Shown here piece by piece: positions 1-4,600 of a stretch of 6,495 nucleotides of DNA (position 1 is its first letter; every line of letters begins with the position of its first letter). This stretch comes from an uncultured Oscillospiraceae bacterium (GTDB lineage Bacteria; Bacillota; Clostridia; Oscillospirales; Ruminococcaceae). Made by a program: the position numbers and the translations under genes. The notes below the pieces were generated by a model. It saw only the letters and a program-made list of their open reading frames with translations, searched no databases and was not told where the DNA came from. The DNA lies in assembly GCA_958427155.1 (NCBI GenBank), contig CAUABB010000086.1:1-6495 (forward strand), written 5' to 3'.

Positions 1-1129
1 TGGGGACAAGAAAAAATAAATATTTTTTTGTCGTGGACTTGACATAAGGGTGGCGCAGATAGTGATATTTGAAAGTGATATGCAGGTTTTCTTTGATAGT
101 GCGGGAATGGTACTTCATGGAATTGACCGTCTGTATTTTCCCATTGGGAAGGGTATTCACCAGTTCCAAAGAGGAAATTTTGTTCCCGTCCGTATCTGTA
201 ATAAAGGTTTGATTCTGTTCCCGTTGTGCCGCAAGCTCTGTTTGTGCGCTGTCCCTTTGCTTTTTCAGTTCGATAAAATGTGCTTTCAAAGCGGGGGACA
301 TATACATCACGCGGCGGGCGTTCCGTGTTTTGAGAGGGACTAATTTAATCAGCCCCTCCTGATACTGCATTTGCCGGTCAATCAGGATTGAACCCTTTTC
401 AATATCGACATTTTCCCATTTCAAACCGTAACACTCATTGATTCTAAGGCCGCAGTACCGCCCAAGTAAATAGGCGGTTTCGGCATTTGTGCCGGTAAAA
501 TACTGGTCTAACTGCGCGATTTCCTCCTTGCTGAAAGATACAATGTCGGTATCCTCGTCCACTTTCATTTTCGGCATATGGATTTTGGTATCTTTATTGA
601 TACAAAGCTTGTTATAGGCATCTACATCAAGATAATTGCGGGAATAGGCTTGCCCGAAAATCAGATAGAACATTTTCAAGAAGGATTCCACATACCGATA
701 GGCGCGCCCTTCCGCATAATAGAGGAAAGACAGATAATCCTGTATTTCCGCAACGCTGATTTCATCGATGAAGCGGGAACCAAACCGCGTCTTTAAATGG
801 TTTTTCCAAAGGCTGTCTTGCTTGCGTATAGTAGTGTAGGCTTTCCCGCTCCTGCCATGTTCGCAGTATTCCGCATAAACTTCTGAAACAGTCTTTCTTT
901 CTATCGGTTTCGCAGAATTAACAGATTCATGGAGTGGGTATGCCGCACGCTCCTTCTTTAAAGCCGCTTTTCTTGCGGAGATTGCCTGTTTTTTTGTTTT
1001 CAAAGGGTTCCCAAATTCGTCTTTTGCCTTTCGGACTTCTTTCCTGTTCCCTTTATATGTGATTGTATATCGGTAAGACCAGTTCCCGTTTGGAAGCTGA
1101 TACACACCGGTATCATTGTGCTTTGCCAT
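1..1129 (-). CDS. Tyrosine recombinase/integrase of an integrative element, 3' part missing and probably disrupted
   Basis: This is a site-specific recombinase that would integrate and excise a mobile element. The frame opens at ATG 1129, behind an AAAGGGG ribosome site 10 bases upstream, and stays open for 376 codons to the window edge. Residues 1-60 match an AP2-like arm-binding domain (GVYQLPNGNWSYRYTITYKG). Residues about 75-180 are the helical core-binding domain. The catalytic domain follows, with the first active-site Arg in CGLRINE (R229), a likely beta-hairpin Lys in PLKTR (K267) and the HxxR box in YHYLRH (H356, R359). In the family about 50-60 more residues follow, with a second His/Trp box and the nucleophilic Tyr. 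Here the text after residue 363 (KSTTKKYLFF) does not resemble them. The gene start faces an attachment-like region at 1148-1359. The family is certain; activity is doubtful. Confidence 0.88.
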   Translation of the reverse strand, partial: MAKHNDTGVYQLPNGNWSYRYTITYKGNRKEVRKAKDEFGNPLKTKKQAISARKAALKKERAAYPLHESVNSAKPIERKTVSEVYAEYCEHGRSGKAYTTIRKQDSLWKNHLKTRFGSRFIDEISVAEIQDYLSFLYYAEGRAYRYVESFLKMFYLIFGQAYSRNYLDVDAYNKLCINKDTKIHMPKMKVDEDTDIVSFSKEEIAQLDQYFTGTNAETAYLLGRYCGLRINECYGLKWENVDIEKGSILIDRQMQYQEGLIKLVPLKTRNARRVMYMSPALKAHFIELKKQRDSAQTELAAQREQNQTFITDTDGNKISSLELVNTLPNGKIQTVNSMKYHSRTIKENLHITFKYHYLRHPYVKSTTKKYLFFLVP

Positions 1130-1147
1130 AGTCTCTGTACCCCTTTC

Positions 1148-1210
1148 AAGTGGATAAAAAAGTGGATACTTTTGACTATTCCAATGTCATATTTTTTAAA
1201 AAAGTGGATA
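1148..1210. repeat. Three AAGTGGATA direct repeats, probable arm-type integrase sites
   Basis: The 9-base word AAGTGGATA occurs at 1148-1156, 1160-1168 and 1202-1210, all in the same orientation. The repeats lie between the integrase start codon and the rubrerythrin gene fragment. Integrases with an AP2-like N-terminal domain bind short direct repeats flanking the crossover site, so the position fits arm sites. The first repeat also lies just upstream of the integrase ribosome site, so binding could repress the integrase gene. The role is inferred; the repeats are seen directly. Confidence 0.6.
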
Positions 1211-1260
1211 TTCAAATTCCCTGCAAACCCGCATAAAATCTACACTTTCCGGCAATCTTG

Positions 1261-1359
1261 TTTCACGCCATCCATGACACTGTTCATGAAATGGCAAAAG
1301 ACGAAGCTCGTCACGGATGCGGATTCCAGGGCCTGCTCAACCGTTATTTCGGCAAATAA
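1261..1359 (+). pseudogene. 3' fragment of a rubrerythrin gene (tail copy 1), likely element-chromosome junction
   Basis: The frame ending at TAA 1357-1359 reads HDTVHEMAKDEARHG followed by CGFQGLLNRYFGK. This is the C-terminal helix of the rubrerythrin diiron domain, with the DExxH pair that supplies the last iron ligands, and the usual LLxRYFG ending. Rubrerythrins reduce hydrogen peroxide in anaerobes. The frame has a stop at 1234-1236, and the roughly 150 residues that should precede are absent, so this is not a gene. A terminator follows 26 bases after the stop, as expected for a real gene end. With an integrase next door, the simplest reading is that an element inserted into the 3' end of the rubrerythrin gene and left this tail on its far side. 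Confidence 0.75.
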
Positions 1360-1385
1360 AAAACGGCTTACGGCTTGAATTTTTT

Positions 1386-1420
1386 AAGGCACCTATCTTG
1401 TGATAGGGTGCCTTAATTTT
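1386..1420 (+). terminator. Intrinsic terminator after rubrerythrin tail copy 1
   Basis: The left arm AAGGCACCTATC (1386-1397) pairs with GATAGGGTGCCTT (1402-1414), with one bulged G and a TTGT loop. AATTTTTG follows. This probably was the terminator of the rubrerythrin gene before the insertion. Confidence 0.85.
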
Positions 1421-1594
1421 TGCCCTTTTTCTGTATTTATTCTGTGATAATGCGGATGTTTATATTTTTCCCTTTCTAAAATCACTCTTAAAAATAAGGC
1501 GCGGGCGAGGGAATGGGCGAATGAAGATTTATCATAATATTTATATTAATACAGGCGATTGGCAATAATTGTTTTCAAGCGTTTTTATAAAAAG
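1415..1594. other. Gene-free AT-rich spacer, nothing recognised
   Basis: This stretch lies between two terminators. It has a short GC-rich patch near 1499-1526 in otherwise AT-rich DNA. I see no supportable reading frame, promoter or long repeat. It is probably worn remains of an older mobile element. Confidence 0.5.
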
Positions 1595-1633
1595 AAAAGG
1601 TATAAGGAAATTTTTGTTTTCCTTATACCTTTT
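1595..1633. terminator. Long-stem terminator of the XRE regulator gene, may work in both directions
   Basis: A perfect 16-base-pair stem joins 1595-1610 (AAAAGGTATAAGGAAA) to 1618-1633, with a 7-base loop. It begins at the stop codon of the minus-strand regulator, and on that strand a T-rich run follows. On the plus strand the stem ends in TTTTT, so it could also stop transcription coming from the left. Confidence 0.85.
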
Positions 1634-1956
1634 TATTTGCCGTGATTTAAACGGTAATCAACCAGCATTTCTATCATTTTGTAGTCCGATTCCGTTAACT
1701 GCGAGATTTTACTCGTTAGATTATCGAAATCATTGCCGATGTGTTTGCCAGTCAAGATATAATCGGTGCTTGTTTTGAGTATATCGCACAACTTTAAGAG
1801 ATTGTTGATTTTTATAGCTTTGTTTCCTCTCTCAATGTTGGAAATCATTTGGATCGATACATTCATACGCTCGGCAATTTGCTCCTGCGTTAATTTTAAC
1901 TCTTTTCGCCGTTCGGCAATGCGAACGCCAATTTTTTTCAAATCTTCTGTTTTCAT
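1633..1956 (-). CDS. XRE-family (Cro/CI-type) transcriptional regulator
   Basis: A 107-residue DNA-binding protein with a helix-turn-helix at about residues 8-62: the LTQEQIAERMNVS and QMISNIERGNKAIK segments form the two recognition helices, and DILKTSTDYILTGK closes the domain as in SinR and phage repressors. A short C-terminal helix (residues about 85-107) may serve in dimerisation. I prefer ATG 1956 because GGTGA lies 4 bases upstream of it. An in-frame ATG at 1971 (five residues longer) has only AGG touching it, and the likely -10 TATACT at 1983-1988 would give it almost no leader. It is divergent from the small gene at 2087, and a perfect palindrome lies between them. It probably represses that gene and itself, as in phage and conjugative-element switches. 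The family is clear; the target is inferred. Confidence 0.9.
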   Translation of the reverse strand: MKTEDLKKIGVRIAERRKELKLTQEQIAERMNVSIQMISNIERGNKAIKINNLLKLCDILKTSTDYILTGKHIGNDFDNLTSKISQLTESDYKMIEMLVDYRLNHGK

Positions 1957-2012
1957 CTGTTCACCGCCCATCCTGTGGCTTTAGTATATGGTCTTTCAGA
2001 TTAATTTATAAG

Positions 2013-2045
2013 CATCTAAAGATTTACATGATTAATCTTTAGATG
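2013..2045. promoter_or_regulatory. Perfect 12-base inverted repeat, probable operator of the XRE regulator
   Basis: CATCTAAAGATT (2013-2024) and AATCTTTAGATG (2034-2045) are exact reverse complements separated by 9 bases. The palindrome fills the space between the -35 and -10 of the rightward promoter, so a bound dimer would block RNA polymerase. It also lies just upstream of the regulator's own start region, which suggests autoregulation. The symmetry is seen; the binding partner is inferred from position. Confidence 0.75.
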
Positions 2046-2051
2046 TATAAT
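2023..2051 (+). promoter_or_regulatory. Promoter for the small Cys-containing protein
   Basis: A -35 box TTTACA (2023-2028) and a consensus -10 box TATAAT (2046-2051) are 17 bases apart. The expected start of transcription near 2058 leaves a leader of about 28 bases before the ATG at 2087. The palindromic operator overlaps the -35 and the whole spacer. Confidence 0.8.
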
Positions 2052-2086
2052 AATGTAAAAATTATCCTGTGAAAGAGGTTGGGGTG

Positions 2087-2263
2087 ATGAGATATTTTAA
2101 TTTTATCAATTTTTTTAGAGATTTGTTTGAAAGAGCATTGACCGACCGGGAAAAACGGGATTACTTGGATAATGTTCCACAGTATTGCAGACAATGTGAG
2201 TTGTTAGGCATTTGCAGGGATAAAAACAACACTGGAAATGTCATCGGGGATGTATGGTGTTGA
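2087..2263 (+). CDS. Small Cys-containing protein of a mobile-element remnant, function unknown
   Basis: A 58-residue protein I do not recognise as a named family. The N-terminal half is an amphipathic, aromatic-rich helix (RYFNFINFFRDLFERAL) followed by a charged stretch. The C-terminal half has YCRQCELLGICRDK, a CX2CX5C cluster that could hold a metal, and the protein ends in Cys. ATG 2087 is chosen because AGAGG lies 8 bases upstream; the GTG at 2069 in the same frame has no ribosome site. It is transcribed from the operator-controlled promoter facing the XRE regulator, the position often taken by the first early gene of a prophage or conjugative element. No other element genes follow, so it may be stranded. 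Confidence 0.7.
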   Translation: MRYFNFINFFRDLFERALTDREKRDYLDNVPQYCRQCELLGICRDKNNTGNVIGDVWC

Positions 2264-2403
2264 ACTTTGAATAAAAGAGATACGGCGGGAAATGAAAGTT
2301 CCTTTATATTTCTTTTTTATCCCAAAATTCCGTCCGCAAGTTCATCCTGCCAATATCCGGCTTGGTGTGAGTGCGATATAAAAAACGCTTGTTAGGCGAT
2401 TTC

Positions 2404-2463
2404 ATGGCACTATATTCACGCTGTGGGTCCCAGAGCTTGTTGAATCGTTACTTTGGTAAATAG
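2404..2463 (+). pseudogene. Second, frameshifted 3' fragment of a rubrerythrin gene (tail copy 2)
   Basis: The frame ending at TAG 2461-2463 reads SLLNRYFGK, nearly the same as the GLLNRYFGK ending of the fragment at 1261-1359. At DNA level the match runs back from the stop to about 2417 (CACGCTGTGG against CACGGATGCGG), with one base lost. Upstream of the gap the two frames differ, so the reading frame has decayed. Most differences in the last nine codons are third-position changes, as between diverged homologues under past selection. It is an older or different copy of the same gene end, about 1.1 kb from the first. A T-rich run at 2519-2526 after a weak AAGAG/CTCTT stem may be its terminator. 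Confidence 0.7.
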
Positions 2464-2576
2464 AAACAAGTTTTGTCCAAGTCAAATTTAATATAAGAGA
2501 GCAGAGCGTTCTTCCCTCTTTTTTGTTGCTATTGCTATTCTATACCTTTATTTAAGGATATCAATTATTCGGATAC

Positions 2577-2605
2577 TTGATCGGCGTAGATGGTTGTATT
2601 ATAAT
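2577..2605 (+). promoter_or_regulatory. Promoter for the small membrane protein
   Basis: TTGATC (2577-2582) and TATAAT (2600-2605) are spaced by 17 bases. Transcription would start near 2612. This rules out the upstream ATG at 2594, which lies inside the promoter, and supports the TTG start at 2639. Confidence 0.75.
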
Positions 2606-2638
2606 AAAACAATTAGAAAAGAGAGAGGGTGTTTGCTT

Positions 2639-2920
2639 TTGACTAAGAAAACTTGGAAAATAATCTGTATTGTTTCTGCGATCGTATTGCTGACTGTTGT
2701 TGGAGTTTTTGTTATGATGATATTATCAATATCATCAACACTTCAGCGGCCACATTTTGGAATTATCGGTGGAGCAGACTATCCAACTACTGGTTATGTG
2801 ATTGATACGGTATTGTTTCATTCTCCCCTTTTTTACCCTTTTTTTATTGTTGGAATCTTGGCGATTCTTCTGCTTGTTGTTTCAGGCATTGTGCTTGTAT
2901 ATAAAAAGACTCACCCGTAA
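2639..2920 (+). CDS. Small two-helix membrane protein with a GIIGGAD-like motif
   Basis: A 93-residue protein with a basic start (MTKKTWK), a first membrane helix at about residues 7-30, an outer loop of about 30 residues, a second helix at about 62-87 and a basic tail (YKKTHP). The loop carries FGIIGGADYPTTGYVID. This resembles the GIIGGADGPTxI motif of the beta subunit of sodium-pumping decarboxylases, with Gly replaced by Tyr, but the rest of that roughly 370-residue protein is absent. Small Clostridia proteins with this motif are, as I recall, often labelled decarboxylase subunits from the motif alone, which says little about function. The start is TTG 2639, with GAGAGAGGG 9 bases upstream; the ATG at 2594 lies within the promoter. 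It sits alone between rubrerythrin tails, so it is probably cargo of an old element. Confidence 0.7.
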   Translation: MTKKTWKIICIVSAIVLLTVVGVFVMMILSISSTLQRPHFGIIGGADYPTTGYVIDTVLFHSPLFYPFFIVGILAILLLVVSGIVLVYKKTHP

Positions 2921-2952
2921 ATTACTTTATAGAGTAAGATCCTGAAAATTAG

Positions 2953-2991
2953 TTTTTGCGTGGTGGCCTGAGCGATTATTTTGGTGGGTAA
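2953..2991 (+). pseudogene. Possible third, very degenerate rubrerythrin gene tail (tail copy 3)
   Basis: The frame ending at TAA 2989-2991 reads GGLSDYFGG, which can be aligned with GLLNRYFGK of the other two tails if one codon is missing. GGCCTG and TATTT-GG are shared at DNA level. A stop lies just upstream (TAG 2950-2952) and nothing more of the gene is visible. A terminator follows 28 bases later, as after a real gene end. The match is short enough to be chance, so this is a weak call that rests mainly on the two better copies nearby. Confidence 0.35.
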
Positions 2992-3018
2992 GCCTTTAAA
3001 AGTTGTTTGTTTTATAAA

Positions 3019-3056
3019 AAAGCAGCTGGATTTTAATTGAAATTCGGTTGCTTTAT
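3019..3056 (+). terminator. Probable intrinsic terminator before the sigma factor gene
   Basis: AAAGCAGCTG (3019-3028) pairs along its whole length with CGGTTGCTTT (3045-3054), including two G-U pairs, around a 16-base AT-rich loop. ATCATTTTTG follows. It separates the accessory DNA on the left from the sigma factor unit. Confidence 0.55.
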
Positions 3057-3089
3057 CATTTTTGAAAGAAAATTTTGGAATTTAGGAAG

Positions 3090-3146
3090 AAATTTGTCAA
3101 AACTTTCAAATTTTTAAACAAGTGTAATGCCAATTTTAACAAATTG
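3090..3146. repeat. AT-rich inverted repeats upstream of the sigma factor promoter
   Basis: AAATTTG (3090-3096) and CAAATTT (3107-3113) form one exact inverted repeat. CAATTT and AAATTG (3131-3136, 3141-3146, TAAC between) form another, ending 12 bases before the -35 box. A wider pair, TTTGAAAG (3061-3068) and CTTTCAAA (3103-3110), overlaps the first. TTTGTCAAA at 3093-3101 is one base from the Spo0A box core TGTCGAA. These may be regulator sites, but short palindromes are expected in DNA this AT-rich. Confidence 0.35.
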
Positions 3147-3158
3147 TGAAAATCCCTC

Positions 3159-3187
3159 TTGACGTGACCCAGAACCGATAGTATAAT
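3159..3187 (+). promoter_or_regulatory. Strong promoter of the SigH-like sigma factor gene
   Basis: TTGACG (3159-3164) and TATAAT (3182-3187) lie 17 bases apart, one mismatch from full consensus. Transcription would start near 3194 and give a leader of about 28 bases. Confidence 0.85.
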
Positions 3188-3221
3188 AAGTACAATTGTT
3201 GGAGATGTTCGGAGTGATATT

Positions 3222-3830
3222 ATGCAGAGCCCTCGTTTTTCAGGTGGTTTATCTGCTGAGAATGATGACTGCCTTGTATCGCTAAGCGTCGATGGCAATG
3301 AAGAAGCTATGGCAATTTTAATTGTGCGCTACTTGGGTGTAATTCATAAAATTGCGGCTCGTTTTACGGTAGATGGAATTGAACACGACGATTTTGTGCA
3401 GGAAGGAATGATCGGATTTTTAAGTGCGATTAGAACTTACAGCAGTGGTCATGGTTGTAGTTTTAATACTTATGCACGAATCTGTGTCCTTAATCGGGTC
3501 AAAAAGGCAGCGCAGTTTGCAAGTACCAATAAATATTCTCTGCTTTCAAAGGCGGTAAATTTGGATGATGCTGGGAAGAAACCTGCTCACGGTTTTGCGG
3601 TGAATCCGGAGCTGTTTGTAATAGAGCAGGAGACGTTTGACTGGTTTTCAAAGGAAATTGGCGAACATCTTTCTGAGAGAGAAAGAAAAATATTTCTTCT
3701 TTATCTGGAAGGGTATGAGCCTTCTCAAGTAGCGGAGAGATTGGGGCTTTCTGTTAAATCGGTTTACAATGCGCTTGGCCGGGTGCGTAGGAAGTTGAAA
3801 TTGTTGTTTGAGGCAAACCAAAACGGGTAA
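3222..3830 (+). CDS. RNA polymerase sigma factor, SigH (Spo0H)-like
   Basis: A 202-residue sigma-70-family protein that directs RNA polymerase to a special promoter set. Region 2 (about residues 20-95) has HDDFVQEGMIGFLSAIRTY, very close to the DIVQEGMIGLYKSIRDF stretch of Bacillus SigH, which is core binding and -10 recognition. A variable linker follows. Region 4 (about residues 143-198) starts at NPELFVIEQETFDWF and contains LSERERKIFLLYLEGY and the helix-turn-helix PSQVAERLGLSVKSVYNALGRVRRKL, again like SigH. Region 3 is absent, as in that group. ATG 3222 has GGAG 8 bases upstream. SigH in Bacillus controls early sporulation and stationary-phase genes; whether this is the true SigH or a paralogue cannot be told here, so I give no symbol. 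It has its own promoter, and the zinc-ribbon gene follows 107 bases after the stop. Confidence 0.9.
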   Translation: MQSPRFSGGLSAENDDCLVSLSVDGNEEAMAILIVRYLGVIHKIAARFTVDGIEHDDFVQEGMIGFLSAIRTYSSGHGCSFNTYARICVLNRVKKAAQFASTNKYSLLSKAVNLDDAGKKPAHGFAVNPELFVIEQETFDWFSKEIGEHLSERERKIFLLYLEGYEPSQVAERLGLSVKSVYNALGRVRRKLKLLFEANQNG

Positions 3831-3838
3831 CCGTTTTG
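3819..3838 (+). terminator. Hairpin spanning the sigma factor stop codon, possible attenuator
   Basis: CAAAACGG (3819-3826) and CCGTTTTG (3831-3838) form a perfect 8-base-pair stem with a GTAA loop that contains the TAA stop codon. No T-run follows, so it is more likely to pause polymerase or protect the RNA end than to terminate fully. I see no clear promoter between here and the next gene, so some read-through is likely. Confidence 0.4.
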
Positions 3839-3844
3839 TATATA

Positions 3845-3909
3845 TGGCCTGTTAGCTTAAAAACAGAGCGTTAAAAATAAAGGTGCCGGTGAAAGTCCGG
3901 TACGGGCCA
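3845..3909 (+). ncRNA. Structured 5' leader of the zinc-ribbon gene, class unknown
   Basis: TGGCCT (3845-3850) can pair with GGGCCA (3904-3909) to close a 65-base element. Inside, GTGCCGG (3883-3889) pairs with CCGGTAC (3897-3903) around a TGAAAGT loop, directly stacked on the closing stem. A weaker GCT/AGC stem is possible at 3855-3869. The GCCGGTGAAAGTCCGG stretch looks like part of a cobalamin riboswitch, but the B12 box and the rest of that fold are missing. It ends 28 bases before the start codon of the next gene, so a regulatory role is possible. The pairing is seen; the function is unknown. Confidence 0.4.
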
Positions 3910-3937
3910 AAAAATTTTTCCATTAGGAGAGTTCAAA

Positions 3938-4213
3938 ATGTATCAAGACAAAACCCTTACCTGCAAAGACTGTGGCGCTGAATTTGTATTTACTGCTGGT
4001 GAGCAGGAATTCTACGCTGAAAAAGGTTTCGTGAACGAGCCTCAGAGATGTAAAGCTTGCCGCGACGCTCGTAAAAACGCATCCAGACAGGACAGAGAAA
4101 TGTTTACTGCTGTTTGCGCTTCCTGCGGTGGAGAGGCTAAGGTTCCGTTCCAGCCCCGTGAAGATCGCCCGGTTTATTGCAGCGAATGCTACGCGAAAAT
4201 GAGACAGGAGTAA
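3938..4213 (+). CDS. Double zinc-ribbon protein (zf-trcl type N-terminus)
   Basis: A 91-residue protein with two zinc ribbons. The first, residues 1-45, is the zf-trcl type: DKTLTCKDCGAEFVFTAGEQ, then a stretch ending RCKACRDAR, giving a CX2C and CX2C pair. The second, about residues 59-91, has CASCGGEAKVPFQP and PVYCSECYAKM, again two CX2C knuckles. All eight Cys are present. Proteins of this type are common in Clostridia and their function is not established; RNA, ribosome or DNA binding is possible. AGGAGA lies 7 bases before the ATG. Codon use is strongly biased to GCT, GGT, CGT, AAC, TTC and TAC, unlike the flanking sigma factor gene, which suggests high expression. It follows a structured leader and is closed by a strong terminator. 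Confidence 0.85.
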   Translation: MYQDKTLTCKDCGAEFVFTAGEQEFYAEKGFVNEPQRCKACRDARKNASRQDREMFTAVCASCGGEAKVPFQPREDRPVYCSECYAKMRQE

Positions 4214-4335
4214 TCTTATCCGCGGTTCAATTTGCATGGCCGGTTGTTAGAGGCAGGGATTTTGTTTTGGTTTGCCGTATATAGCACCACAAGTGATTCA
4301 AGCGTTTAATATCCTGGCAAAATAAATTGAGGCAG
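4214..4335. other. 3' untranslated stretch, nothing recognised
   Basis: About 120 bases separate the zinc-ribbon stop codon from its terminator. I see no reading frame with a ribosome site and no clear promoter. A small RNA processed from the 3' end of this probably abundant transcript is possible but not shown by the sequence. Confidence 0.4.
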
Positions 4336-4372
4336 ATAAACAGCCGAAATTCTTCGGCTGTTTATTTTTTTC
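4336..4372 (+). terminator. Strong intrinsic terminator after the zinc-ribbon gene
   Basis: A perfect 13-base-pair stem joins ATAAACAGCCGAA (4336-4348) and TTCGGCTGTTTAT (4353-4365) around ATTC, followed by a run of T. The fully paired stem suits either strand, but the T-run is on the plus strand. Confidence 0.95.
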
Positions 4373-4537
4373 TCTTTTGTTTGATTTAATCAATATTTAT
4401 ATTTTAAACTAACTCTATCAAGAACTGAATAATGTACATGATCAAATAACTTGGTGAAGCAGAAAAGACTCCGTTTAGGTGAAAATTGAGATCCTGAAGT
4501 ATGCCCTAAAAACCTTTCGGGTTTTGCGAAAAGCCTA
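4373..4537. other. Intergenic spacer, nothing clear
   Basis: This is non-coding as far as I can see. The only structure noted is a small hairpin, AAAACCT with GGGTTTT (4509-4515, 4519-4525), without a T-run. The promoter of the DUF1858 gene begins right after it. Confidence 0.4.
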
Positions 4538-4566
4538 TTGCATAAACGAGGTAAAGCAGATATAAT
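4538..4566 (+). promoter_or_regulatory. Promoter of the DUF1858 gene
   Basis: TTGCAT (4538-4543) and TATAAT (4561-4566) are spaced by 17 bases. Transcription would begin near 4573. The TTG at 4538, an in-frame possible start, is therefore the -35 box, and the ATG at 4601 is the real start. Confidence 0.8.
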
Positions 4567-4600
4567 ACAAGTAGAAATCCGCTGGAAAGGCTGTGTTAAA

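Noticed and set aside
50..343. Plus-strand reading frame opposite the integrase
   Set aside because: It is the reverse complement of integrase codons in the same triplet register, starts at a GTG without a ribosome site and has no recognisable domain. The frame at 578-796 is rejected for the same reason.
1118..1378. Plus-strand reading frame of 86 codons across the integrase start and the rubrerythrin tail
   Set aside because: It crosses the arm repeats and reads the rubrerythrin tail in the wrong frame, with a composition unlike a protein. The minus frame at 1000-1215 is also only a shadow.
1569..1984. Two plus-strand frames opposite the XRE regulator
   Set aside because: They overlap a clear XRE gene and its terminator, and have no ribosome sites or family resemblance.
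2594..2638. Longer N-terminus for the membrane miniprotein from ATG 2594
   Set aside because: The ATG lies inside a TTGATC-17-TATAAT promoter, upstream of the expected transcript start. The TTG at 2639 has a strong ribosome site at the right distance.
3882..3909. Cobalamin riboswitch
   Set aside because: GCCGGTGAAAGTCCGG resembles one part of it, but the B12 box and the upstream half are missing, and the sigma factor coding region lies where they should be.
3923..4237. Minus-strand frame opposite the zinc-ribbon gene
   Set aside because: Antisense shadow of a gene with eight conserved Cys, a ribosome site and biased codons. The minus frames at 3056-3298, 4623-4838, 5550-5909 and 6084-6338 are likewise shadows.
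4538..4600. Longer N-terminus of the DUF1858 protein from TTG 4538
   Set aside because: That TTG is the -35 box of the gene's own promoter and the -10 lies at 4561-4566; the family domain begins at ATG 4601.
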